Below, piece by piece: positions 1-7,574 of a DNA stretch of 45,882 nt. Within the stretch, counting starts at the first letter, position 1. Every line of letters starts with the position of its first letter. The notes beneath the pieces were generated by a model that searched no databases, was not told where the DNA came from, and saw only the letters and a program-made list of their open reading frames with translations. Location: contig JAGNTK010000007.1 in assembly GCA_017987575.1 (NCBI GenBank), positions 1-45,882 of the forward strand, written 5' to 3'. The translations under genes were made by a program, and so were the position numbers. Source of the stretch: Novosphingobium sp. GTDB lineage: Bacteria > Pseudomonadota > Alphaproteobacteria > Sphingomonadales > Sphingomonadaceae.

Positions 1-608
1 ACAACTGGATCTACATCCACGACAGCAAGGTGAAAGTCGGGCGGATACAGAACTTCCGCTCGTGGTCGCCGGAAATGGTGCCTGAAGAAGGCGTTGCCTG
101 TGTCGGCCTCGAATACTTCTGCTTCGAGGGCGACGGATTGTGGTCGATGGCCGATGACGAGCTGATCGAACTGGCCACCCGCGAATTGGCCCAGCTTGGG
201 TTGGTTTCGGCTGAGCAGGTGTTCGGCGGCGCGGTCGTGCGGCAGGAAAAGGCCTATCCGGTCTATGACGAGGACTATGCCAAGCACGTTGCCGCGATGC
301 GCACTGAGTTGGAAGCCGCGCATCCCAGCCTGCATCTGGTCGGGCGCAACGGGATGCACCGCTACAACAATCAGGATCACGCGATGATGACCGCAATGCT
401 GACGACCCAAAACATCGTGGCCGGATCGCGGGTTTATGACGTCTGGTGCGTCAACGAGGATGCCGAGTATCACGAGGCCGGGGCCGAAGGCGCCGAGGCC
501 GATCTGGCTCCCCGCATCGCACCGAGCGAGGATCAGGCTGCAGCACTGAATTCGGTTCGCGAGGTCCCTGAACGGATCGTTCCGGATCAGAAACGCGACG
601 CGGCCTGA
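1..608 (+). CDS. FAD-dependent oxidoreductase, C-terminal part (5' end outside window)
   Basis: The reading frame is open from base 3 to the left edge, so the start lies outside the window. A GTG at position 30 is probably an internal valine codon. About 200 C-terminal residues are visible. The stretch LVGRNGMHRYNNQDHAMMTA is typical of the FAD-binding C-terminal region of amine-oxidase/UDP-galactopyranose-mutase-like oxidoreductases, where the arginine-glycine segment closes the flavin site. The last 60 residues are acidic and look disordered. The gene ends 4 bases before a GtrA-like gene, which is followed by a GT-C membrane protein, so a role in lipid-linked sugar or envelope glycan metabolism is likely. 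The substrate cannot be deduced. The family is fairly sure; the exact activity is not. Confidence 0.75.
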   Translation, partial: NWIYIHDSKVKVGRIQNFRSWSPEMVPEEGVACVGLEYFCFEGDGLWSMADDELIELATRELAQLGLVSAEQVFGGAVVRQEKAYPVYDEDYAKHVAAMRTELEAAHPSLHLVGRNGMHRYNNQDHAMMTAMLTTQNIVAGSRVYDVWCVNEDAEYHEAGAEGAEADLAPRIAPSEDQAAALNSVREVPERIVPDQKRDAA

Positions 609-612
609 CGCG

Positions 613-1020
613 ATGTTGCGCCGCGCCGCCGATATTGTCTTCCTGCGCTATGTCGCTGCCAGTGCCTTTGCGCTGGGTATCGATATGGGCACCTTTCTCG
701 CCCTGCTGGCGCTTGGCATAGCGGCCGCACCGGCTGCTGCGGCGGGCTATGGCCTTGGCATTCTGGCGCATTGGCTGTTTTCGAGCCGGGCGGTGTTTAC
801 TCAAGGGGTCGCCCTGCGCGGCCCGGAACGCAGCCGCCAGAAGGCCCTGTTCGTTGGCTCTGCACTGGCCGGTCTGGCTGTTACCACAGCTATCGTCGGC
901 GGCGGGACCGCGCTGGGGCTCGATCCGCGACTGGCAAAACTGATCGCTATCGGCACCAGCTTTGTCCTGACCTGGCTGCTGCGCGAACGCGTGGTGTTCC
1001 GCGCCGCCAGCGCGCAATGA
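613..1020 (+). CDS. GtrA-like small membrane protein (polyprenyl-linked sugar flippase family)
   Basis: The protein has 135 residues with about four hydrophobic segments, the size and topology of the GtrA family. Family members are thought to move polyprenyl-phosphate-linked sugars across the inner membrane for glycosylation of lipopolysaccharide or cell-wall polymers. Conserved-looking features are the N-terminal FLRYVAASAFALGID and the aromatic-basic stretch HWLFSSRAVF in the middle, both usual in GtrA proteins. It starts 4 bases after the upstream oxidoreductase and its stop overlaps the next start (ATGA at 1017-1020), so the three genes are translationally coupled. The partner GT-C protein downstream would use the flipped lipid-sugar. 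The family call is good; the sugar is unknown. Confidence 0.8.
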   Translation: MLRRAADIVFLRYVAASAFALGIDMGTFLALLALGIAAAPAAAAGYGLGILAHWLFSSRAVFTQGVALRGPERSRQKALFVGSALAGLAVTTAIVGGGTALGLDPRLAKLIAIGTSFVLTWLLRERVVFRAASAQ

Positions 1021-2786
1021 TTTTCGTCGAGCGCCGCCGCGCCGGGTTCACTGCCGAGCTGCTGTGGCGGGTCGGAGCGATCTGGCTGGCGGTCTCGCTG
1101 ATTTTCATCGCTGCCAAATGGGGCGCGATAACCGCGCTGCAACTGCCCGATGCCGATGACAGTCTGCGGCTGGTTCAGCTGCGCGATCTGGTTGCCGGGC
1201 AGCACTGGTTCGATCTCACGCAAACCCGCGTCAATCCGCCCGGCGGTATGGCGATGCACTGGTCACGGCTGGTCGATGGACCGCTCTGGCTGGTCTATTC
1301 TGCGCTGGCACCGCTGTTCGGGTCTGCGCTGGCCGAAACTATCACGCTGGTCCTGGTCCCGCTGCTGACGCTGTTTTGCGCGATGCTGCTGGCTGGGCGG
1401 CTGGCCTGGCGGATGCTGGGCGATGCTGCGATTGGTTATAGCTGTGTGCTGCTGGCACTGCTGACAGCGGTCACTGGGCAAATGCAGCCGCTGCGGATCG
1501 ATCATCACGGCTGGCAGATTGTCGCGGTACTGGCGGCGCTAAATGGCCTGGCCGCGCGGAGCGAGAAGACCGGCGGACGGTTGGCCGGGATCGCTATGGC
1601 GCTGGGGCTGACGATCAGTCTTGAGCTGCTGCCGATCGCAGCGCTGATTGGCGCAGTACTGGCGCTGCGCTGGCTGCTTGATCGCAAGAGCAAGGCACTG
1701 TGCCTGCACTACATCCGCACTTTAGCAGTCACCGCGCTGCTCGCTTTTGGCGCAACGCGCGGGCTGGCCGATCTGGCGCCACATTGCGATACCCTTTCCC
1801 CAGCCTACCTGGCCGCACTGTTGACCGTAGCCTGCGGGCTGAGCCTACTCGGGCTGGCCCCGCCGCTGCCGCGTCTCGCAATGGCGCTGACCATGGCGGC
1901 AATCGCGGCGGCAGCTGCGGCTGTGTTGCTGGCCTTGGCGCCGCAGTGTTCCAGCGGGCCGTTCGTCATGCTCGATCCGCTGGTCCAGAAATTCTGGTAC
2001 GCCAATGTTCGTGAAGGCATGCCAGTCTGGCGGCAAGACTTTGGTGTGGCACTGCGCCTGGTGGTTCCGCCGCTGGTCGGGCTCTATGCTGCTGTCCAGT
2101 TGTGGTTGAGCAATGGCGGCTGGCTGCGCCGGTTCTGGTTCGAATATGCCGTGATTATGGCCGGCGCCCTGGCGCTGGGGCTGGTGGTCAGCCGCTCGGC
2201 CGGGTTTGCCGCAGCGCTCGGCGTAGTGCCGCTCGGTTGGCTGCTGCGCGACTGGATCGTCCGCGCGCGGACCATGCGTTCCGCCCCCAAACGGATCGGC
2301 GTGATTGCCTTGGTGGTGTTGGTGGTCATGCCCGATCTGCCGCTGATGGCCGCGCGCAGGCTTGACCGGTCCAAACCCACAGCGCCGCCGTCGGCTCAAT
2401 TCGTTTGCGATGTGTCAAAGGCGGCACCGGCGCTCAGCGTTTTGGCTCCCGCGACAATCTTCGCCCCGATCGACAACGGGCCGATGCTGCTGCTGCACAC
2501 CCCGCACAAGGTTATCGCCACTGCCCATCACCGCGCCCCGCAGGCGCTGCACGATGTGATCGCTGCCTTCACCGCTGATCCGGCCAAGGCTGAAGCGATC
2601 GTGCGGGCGCGCGGCGCGCGCTATGTCGCGATCTGCCCCGGTCTGGCCGAAGCCGCGCTATACCGTGATGCGGCGCCGCAGGGCCTGATGGCCAGGCTCA
2701 GCGCCGGACAGGCACCGGCCTGGCTAAGGCCCGTGCCGATGCCCAAGGCCAGCGGCCAGCTAGTCTGGGAAGTACTGCCGCGCTAG
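1017..2786 (+). CDS. GT-C-like polytopic membrane protein (STT3/AglB-like motifs)
   Basis: I start at the ATG overlapping the gtrA-like stop, giving 589 residues; the longer frame from 771 only shadows the gtrA-like gene. The first membrane helix (about residues 18-34) is followed by PDADDSLRL with Asp45, Asp47 and Asp48, which resembles the first-loop DxD motif of GT-C glycosyltransferases. RIDHHGWQ (Asp162-His163-His164) resembles the DHH motif of STT3/AglB oligosaccharyltransferases. Roughly 10-12 hydrophobic segments follow, then a soluble C-terminal domain from about residue 450. Such proteins are sometimes labelled AcrB/AcrD/AcrF family in sphingomonads, but no RND features are present. 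I infer a membrane glycosyl or oligosaccharyl transferase working with the adjacent GtrA-like protein. The acceptor is unknown. Confidence 0.6.
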   Translation: MIFVERRRAGFTAELLWRVGAIWLAVSLIFIAAKWGAITALQLPDADDSLRLVQLRDLVAGQHWFDLTQTRVNPPGGMAMHWSRLVDGPLWLVYSALAPLFGSALAETITLVLVPLLTLFCAMLLAGRLAWRMLGDAAIGYSCVLLALLTAVTGQMQPLRIDHHGWQIVAVLAALNGLAARSEKTGGRLAGIAMALGLTISLELLPIAALIGAVLALRWLLDRKSKALCLHYIRTLAVTALLAFGATRGLADLAPHCDTLSPAYLAALLTVACGLSLLGLAPPLPRLAMALTMAAIAAAAAAVLLALAPQCSSGPFVMLDPLVQKFWYANVREGMPVWRQDFGVALRLVVPPLVGLYAAVQLWLSNGGWLRRFWFEYAVIMAGALALGLVVSRSAGFAAALGVVPLGWLLRDWIVRARTMRSAPKRIGVIALVVLVVMPDLPLMAARRLDRSKPTAPPSAQFVCDVSKAAPALSVLAPATIFAPIDNGPMLLLHTPHKVIATAHHRAPQALHDVIAAFTADPAKAEAIVRARGARYVAICPGLAEAALYRDAAPQGLMARLSAGQAPAWLRPVPMPKASGQLVWEVLPR

Positions 2787-2790
2787 GCGC

Positions 2791-4125
2791 TCAAAACTTC
2801 TCCAGCGTCACTTCCATCTTGCGAAACCCGTGGACGAAGTTGGAGCGGACCCGTTCGACCTTGCCGGTGACATTTGCCCGCATCCGCCGCTTGTGCATCT
2901 CTTCCATCAGGATCTTGAGCTGCAGTTCAGCCAGCCGCGCGCCAACGCAGCGATGGATGCCATAGCCGAACGAAAGGTGCCGCCGGGCATTGTCGCGGTT
3001 CAGGATGACCTGATCGGGATTGTCGAACACTTCTTCATCGCGGTTGGCCGAGATGTACCACAGGATGATCTTGTCACCCTTCTTGATTTGGTGGCCGAAC
3101 AGTTCGGTATCCGCCGTCGCGGTGCGGCGCATGTGGGCCAGCGGGGTCTGGAACCGGATGATTTCCTGCACCGCGTTAGGGATCACTGAAGGATCGGCTT
3201 CGAACAACGCGCGCTGATCGGGGAAGCTGTCGAGGCCATGGATGATCCCCGACATGGTGTTGCGGGTGGTATCATTGCCGCCCACGATCAGCAGGATCAG
3301 GTTGCCCATGAATTCCTGCGGACTCATGTGGTTCATCGCATCGGAATGGATCATCATCGAGATCAGGTCGCGGGTCGGCTCTTTGCCCATCCGGTCCATC
3401 CACAGCGTCTGGAAATAGCGCGCCATTTCCTGGAAGATTTCCCAGCGGGTTTCATTAAGCTCGCGGGCAAAGCCCAGTTCGACATCGCCGGCCCAGTCCG
3501 ACCAGAAGGTCAGCAGGCGGCGATCGTCCCACGGAAAGCCGAACAAGATCGCCAGCATTCCAGTGGTCAGTTCGACCGAAACCTTGTCGACCCAGTCGAA
3601 CTGCTCGCCATAGGGCAGCGAATCGAGCGTCGCAGCGGTCCGCATCCGCACTTCGTTTGCCAGATGTTCGATCTCGGCCGGGGTGAAGGCCGGGGCGACC
3701 GTGCGGCGCTGGCCGGTGTGTTCGGGCCGGTCCATCGCAATGAACATCGGCAGACGGTGCTCAGCCAGTTGCTCTGGCGTTACATCCTCGGGCGGCTCGG
3801 TGATGGTGATCCCGCCGTGTTCCCATGACGAGGAAAACAGCTCGGGCAGTGCCTCAACATGCTGGATCGCCTTGGAGCTGGTGACGTTCCAGTAGGGGCC
3901 ATAGGGCGATTCGGGCACATAGTTGACCGGCTCATTGGCGCGCATTTCAGCAAAGATCGGCTGCCAGCGGTCTTCGACATAGATGTCGCTGCGCGAAACG
4001 TCGCGTGGGTGGGTCGATTTGGGCAGCTCCTGACCATGATCCTTGAGCCAGGCCTCAAACGCTTCGTTCGCAGTCGGCGAAGTGCGATAGGTAAAGGTTT
4101 CGGGGCTGGTTGCCTGAGTGGCCAT
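2791..4125 (-). CDS. Cytochrome P450, CYP153 family (alkane/fatty acid terminal hydroxylase)
   Basis: The protein has 444 residues from the ATG at 4125, chosen because GGAGAG lies just upstream; a start at 4152 lacks one. The I-helix motif is GGNDTTRNTMSG, the ExxR helix lies in VQEIIRFQTPLAHMRRT, and the heme loop LSFGYGIHRCVGARLAE places the cysteine ligand at residue 393. The I-helix and the preceding DLISMMIHSDAMNHMSPQEF closely match CYP153 enzymes such as CYP153A6, which hydroxylate medium-chain alkanes or fatty acids at the terminal carbon. These soluble class I P450s need a ferredoxin and a ferredoxin reductase. Neither is encoded next to this gene, so electrons must come from partners elsewhere. 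It faces the GT-C gene tail to tail with a 4-base gap. Confidence 0.88.
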   Translation of the reverse strand: MATQATSPETFTYRTSPTANEAFEAWLKDHGQELPKSTHPRDVSRSDIYVEDRWQPIFAEMRANEPVNYVPESPYGPYWNVTSSKAIQHVEALPELFSSSWEHGGITITEPPEDVTPEQLAEHRLPMFIAMDRPEHTGQRRTVAPAFTPAEIEHLANEVRMRTAATLDSLPYGEQFDWVDKVSVELTTGMLAILFGFPWDDRRLLTFWSDWAGDVELGFARELNETRWEIFQEMARYFQTLWMDRMGKEPTRDLISMMIHSDAMNHMSPQEFMGNLILLIVGGNDTTRNTMSGIIHGLDSFPDQRALFEADPSVIPNAVQEIIRFQTPLAHMRRTATADTELFGHQIKKGDKIILWYISANRDEEVFDNPDQVILNRDNARRHLSFGYGIHRCVGARLAELQLKILMEEMHKRRMRANVTGKVERVRSNFVHGFRKMEVTLEKF

Positions 4126-4176
4126 TGCGCGTCTCTCCACTGCCCGCATCATCGGCGGATACGTTGCTTCGAGAGA

Positions 4177-4206
4177 CTTATCCCGCTTAACTTACCGAAA
4201 TGTCAA
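4177..4206 (-). promoter_or_regulatory. Sigma-70-type promoter of the CYP153 gene
   Basis: On the minus strand a perfect -35 box TTGACA (4206-4201) is followed after 17 bases by GGATAA (4183-4178), or after 18 bases by GATAAG. It lies about 55-80 bases upstream of the P450 start in the gap between the P450 and ABC permease genes, so the P450 is probably transcribed separately from the ABC genes. The -35 is strong and the -10 is weak, which would fit activation by a regulator, but no clear operator was recognised. Confidence 0.5.
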
Positions 4207-4237
4207 TAGTGGCTCGGCGAAGTGAAGAGACGCAGCG

Positions 4238-5473
4238 TCAAGTTGCACGGAACCGCCTCCACACGCTCTTCTTTTCGGTTCCGGCTGGCCCGCTTTGCAT
4301 CACCCGTTTTTTGAACAGTGCCGCCCCGGCGCGGACCAGCAGCGCCACCCACAGCAGTTGCCACCAGATGGCGAGAGCATGCGGCCAGAGCGCAGCATTC
4401 TGCGCGCCATAGGCCAGCATCGCAAACGGCGAGGAGAACGGCACCGCCATCGCCAGCTTCTCCACCCAGGTGCCCGGCATGGCCACTGCGAAGTTGGCGA
4501 ACAGGAAGTTGAGCAATTGCAGGACGGTGACCGGCATCGACAGCGTTTGCACTTCGCGCACCGTAGTCGCGAGCGAGCCGATCGCGAGGAAGATCGAGCC
4601 GAGCAGCAGATAGCCCATCGCGAAGTAGATCACTCCCAGCGTCAGGAATGCCGGCCAACCAACCGCTGGGGCCGGGTACTGTGTCATCGCGTTTCCGGCA
4701 CCGAACCACAGCGCGCTGCCAGCCAATCCCCAGACTGCAATCCCGACCATCGAGACGGCCAACATCGCAAACAGTTTTCCCATGAACACCGCATCCATCG
4801 GAATGGCAGCGGCGAGCACTTCGATGATCTTGTTGCCCTTTTCCTCGACCAGATTGGACAGCACCATCCCGGCCAGAATGGTCATCAGCATGAACAGCAC
4901 CATCTGTCCGATCTGCGCGGTTGAGCGTTGGCCTGAAGTCTGATCGGCCTTTGACGTCGCGATTCCGGCCAGCGCGACTGGCGGAAACACATCGGGCCCA
5001 CGCCCCAGCGCATGAGCCGCGAGCAGTCCGACACGGCCCTGCCAATCGGCAATCCGCCCTTCGGGTCCGGTCAGCACCGGTCGTTCCAAGGTGCCGGAAA
5101 CGATCGCAGCCAGATTGGCGCGGTTGTTCTTCATTTCGGCGACCGGATCGAACTTTTCGCCAGGCTTGACCTCGCGGACCACCACCAAGGTCGGCATCGC
5201 CGGGCCAATTTGAGGGGCCAGCACCCGCTGCGCCTTAACCATCGCGGCGGCATCGGCCGGCGCCATCGCCACGCCCAGTTCAGGGCGGCTGGCGTTCTGG
5301 CGGACCTGTTGGCCGATCCCGCCGGCCAGGCTCATCAGCCCGATCATGAACAGCGGGCCGAGCAGGAAGAAGATGAAGCTGCGCGAAAACAGGATCGCGG
5401 TGAAATCACGCCGAGCGATCACATAGGCTGCGGCGAGGCGCGAGAGTCGCCCGCCAGGTGCTGCATCGCTCAT
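4238..5473 (-). CDS. ABC-2 type transporter permease (NatB-like)
   Basis: The protein has 411 residues. Its N-terminal amphipathic segment and first membrane helix (about residues 27-50, SRSFIFFLLGPLFMIGLMSL) are followed by a large extracytoplasmic domain to about residue 185, then five or six helices. LVEEKGNKIIEVLAAAI at about residues 209-225 is the characteristic coupling-helix region of ABC-2 permeases of the NatB/YhaP type. Its ATG overlaps the stop of the ATPase gene upstream (ATGA), so permease and ATPase form one operon and one complex in the inner membrane. NatAB-like systems export ions or small molecules; the substrate here cannot be told from sequence. Confidence 0.85.
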   Translation of the reverse strand: MSDAAPGGRLSRLAAAYVIARRDFTAILFSRSFIFFLLGPLFMIGLMSLAGGIGQQVRQNASRPELGVAMAPADAAAMVKAQRVLAPQIGPAMPTLVVVREVKPGEKFDPVAEMKNNRANLAAIVSGTLERPVLTGPEGRIADWQGRVGLLAAHALGRGPDVFPPVALAGIATSKADQTSGQRSTAQIGQMVLFMLMTILAGMVLSNLVEEKGNKIIEVLAAAIPMDAVFMGKLFAMLAVSMVGIAVWGLAGSALWFGAGNAMTQYPAPAVGWPAFLTLGVIYFAMGYLLLGSIFLAIGSLATTVREVQTLSMPVTVLQLLNFLFANFAVAMPGTWVEKLAMAVPFSSPFAMLAYGAQNAALWPHALAIWWQLLWVALLVRAGAALFKKRVMQSGPAGTEKKSVWRRFRAT

Positions 5474-6435
5474 CGGCCGGTCTCCTCAGGTTCTGCTTCC
5501 AGTGCGCGGGCCGCCGCTTCACCGGCAATCGCCACGAAGGCATCATGCAGCCCAGCGCGTTCGATCGACAGCGAGAGAATTCCCGCCTCACCCTCGATCA
5601 GCGCGCGCAGCAGCGGCTCGATCCCGCTTTCGGGCAGAGTGAAATACCAGTGACGCCCTTCATGACGGGCATCGGTTGGGAGAGCCGCGCGCCAGCTCCC
5701 GTCCTGCTCGCGGGTCTCCAGCCGCACTTGCGGGCGAATTCGATCGCGCGCCACGTCGACTGGCCCCGCGAAGGGCACCTTACCCCCGGCGATAATCGCC
5801 ACTTCATCACAGAGCCGCTCAGCGTGGGCGATCACATGGGTGGAAAAGATCACGGTGGTGCCTTTGGCGGCGAGCGCGCGGATCATCCGTTCAAGCTTGC
5901 CTTGATTAAGCGCATCAAGGCCTGAGAACGGCTCATCAAATACCACCAGCCGGGGTTCGTGAACCAGCGTGCCGAGCAGTTGGACCTGCTGGGCCATGCC
6001 CTTCGACAACTGACGGATTTGCCGGTCAATCGCATATCCGAGGCCATTCTCCTCGAGTAGAATCTTGCCCCGCCGCCGCCCTTCGGCCTGCGGCAGCCCG
6101 CGCAGGGCACCCAAAAAACCGATCGCCTCATAGGCTTTCATAGCGGGATACAGGCCCCGCTCTTCGGGCAAATAACCGATCATGTGGGCAATCTCATGCG
6201 GCCGGTCATGACCGAGCACCCGGCGAATGCCTTCATCGGGATCGATGATCCCGAGCAGCATCCGCAGTGTTGTGGTTTTGCCCGCACCGTTGGGTCCAAG
6301 GATGCCGTAGATCGAACCTTCGGGGACCGAGATATCGACCCCATCGACTGCAGTGAAACCATCGAATCGCTTGATCAAACCGCGCGCCTCGATTGCCAGC
6401 GGGCGATCCGCCATGGCGCCCGCGTTGCTTGTCAT
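5470..6435 (-). CDS. ABC transporter ATP-binding protein (NatA/CcmA-like)
   Basis: I use the ATG at 6435, which is preceded by AGGGGAC at good spacing; the ATG at 6456 has no ribosome-binding site. This gives 321 residues. Walker A GPNGAGKT is at residues 47-54, followed by the signature LSKGMAQQ, Walker B RLVVFDEP and the switch histidine in IFSTHVIAHAE. The last 90 residues form the extra C-terminal domain common in ATPases that serve ABC-2 exporters. It powers the permease encoded immediately downstream. It is divergent from queG with a 68-base gap that must contain both promoters; no clear boxes were seen there. Confidence 0.88.
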   Translation of the reverse strand: MTSNAGAMADRPLAIEARGLIKRFDGFTAVDGVDISVPEGSIYGILGPNGAGKTTTLRMLLGIIDPDEGIRRVLGHDRPHEIAHMIGYLPEERGLYPAMKAYEAIGFLGALRGLPQAEGRRRGKILLEENGLGYAIDRQIRQLSKGMAQQVQLLGTLVHEPRLVVFDEPFSGLDALNQGKLERMIRALAAKGTTVIFSTHVIAHAERLCDEVAIIAGGKVPFAGPVDVARDRIRPQVRLETREQDGSWRAALPTDARHEGRHWYFTLPESGIEPLLRALIEGEAGILSLSIERAGLHDAFVAIAGEAAARALEAEPEETGR

Positions 6436-6503
6436 TGGATGGTCCCCTAGCTTCATTGCTCAAGCCCACTATGGAGTGCTTCTGAACAGGAGCAACAGCA
6501 AGT

Positions 6504-7574
6504 TTGGTTAACACAGCAGCCATTACAAGTCTCAAGCACGATCTGGCCGCTGAAGCTGGGCGGCTGGGCTTTGCCGCCTGCGGGATTGCTCCGGCCGTCG
6601 AAGACCCGCTGACCGCCGCGCGGCTGGAACAGTGGCTGGGCGAGGGCAAGCACGGCGGTATGGAGTGGATGGAGTCCCGGCTGCACCACCGCCGCAGTCC
6701 GCAAGGGCTGTGGGACGAGGCGCGCAGCGTGATCGCTTTGGGGATGAGTTATGCGCCGGAGGCCGATCCGCTGGCGTTGGCCGGATCGCCCGACCGGGCG
6801 CGGATCTCGGTCTATGCGCAGGGCGGTGACTATCACGACACGGTCAAAAAGGCGCTGAAGGCATTGGCCCGTTGGCTGGTAGCAGAGGCGGACAAGCGCA
6901 AGCTTGGTCCTGCCGGGGTCAAGGTGTTCGTCGATACTGCGCCGGTGATGGAAAAGCCACTGGGCCAGGCCGCCGGCCTCGGCTGGCAGGGCAAGCACAC
7001 CAATCTGGTCAGTCAGGAGCACGGCTCATGGCTGTTCCTCGGTGCGATCTATACCACCCTGGCGTTCGAGCCGGATCAGCCGGGGCAGGACCATTGCGGA
7101 TCGTGCACGGCCTGCCAGACCGCCTGCCCGACCCAGGCCTTCACAGCGCCCTATCAGCTTGATGCGCGGCGCTGTGTTTCGTACCTGACGATCGAATTGA
7201 AGGAGGCCGTGCCGACTGAGTTCCGCAAGGCGCTGGGCAACCGGATCTATGGCTGCGACGATTGTCTGGCGGTTTGCCCATGGAACAAATTCGCCCAGAG
7301 CGCCGCCGCGATGAAGCAGTTTCTGCCCCGGGCCGAACTCGCCGCGCCAAAGCTGGCGGACTTGCTCGCGCTGGATGACACAGCTTTTCGCAAACTGTTC
7401 TCGGGATCACCCATCAAACGGATCGGACGCAACCGGTTCGTGCGCAATTGCCTCTACGCGGCCGGCAACAGCGGCGATGCGACATTGGTCGAACCGGCTC
7501 GGGCGCTGCTGACTGACCCCGACCCAGTCATCGCAGAGGCAGCCAGCTGGGCGCTTGGCGAACTGGCCGCTTAA
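6504..7574 (+). CDS. queG: Epoxyqueuosine reductase QueG
   Basis: QueG performs the last step of queuosine synthesis, reducing epoxyqueuosine to queuosine in the tRNA wobble position with a cobalamin cofactor and two [4Fe-4S] clusters. The 356-residue length is normal. Two ferredoxin-like cysteine motifs are visible, [12 protein letters not shown] and [10 protein letters not shown], followed by a C-terminal HEAT-like segment ending SWALGEL, as in known QueG proteins. The start is a TTG (6504) preceded by AGGAG at 6488-6492; no better ATG was found nearby. The stop overlaps the stop of the convergent GDH gene within a shared TTAA. No other queuosine genes are in the window. Confidence 0.9.
   Translation: MVNTAAITSLKHDLAAEAGRLGFAACGIAPAVEDPLTAARLEQWLGEGKHGGMEWMESRLHHRRSPQGLWDEARSVIALGMSYAPEADPLALAGSPDRARISVYAQGGDYHDTVKKALKALARWLVAEADKRKLGPAGVKVFVDTAPVMEKPLGQAAGLGWQGKHTNLVSQEHGSWLFLGAIYTTLAFEPDQPGQDHCGSCTACQTACPTQAFTAPYQLDARRCVSYLTIELKEAVPTEFRKALGNRIYGCDDCLAVCPWNKFAQSAAAMKQFLPRAELAAPKLADLLALDDTAFRKLFSGSPIKRIGRNRFVRNCLYAAGNSGDATLVEPARALLTDPDPVIAEAASWALGELAA

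Noticed and set aside
771..1016. Longer N-terminus for the GT-C protein
   Set aside because: It is an out-of-frame reading of the gtrA-like gene. The ATGA overlap at 1017 gives a start followed by a normal membrane helix.
1017..2786. RND efflux (AcrB-like) identity for the GT-C protein
   Set aside because: Length, topology and motifs differ from RND pumps. The DxD-like and DHH motifs and the GtrA neighbour point to GT-C.
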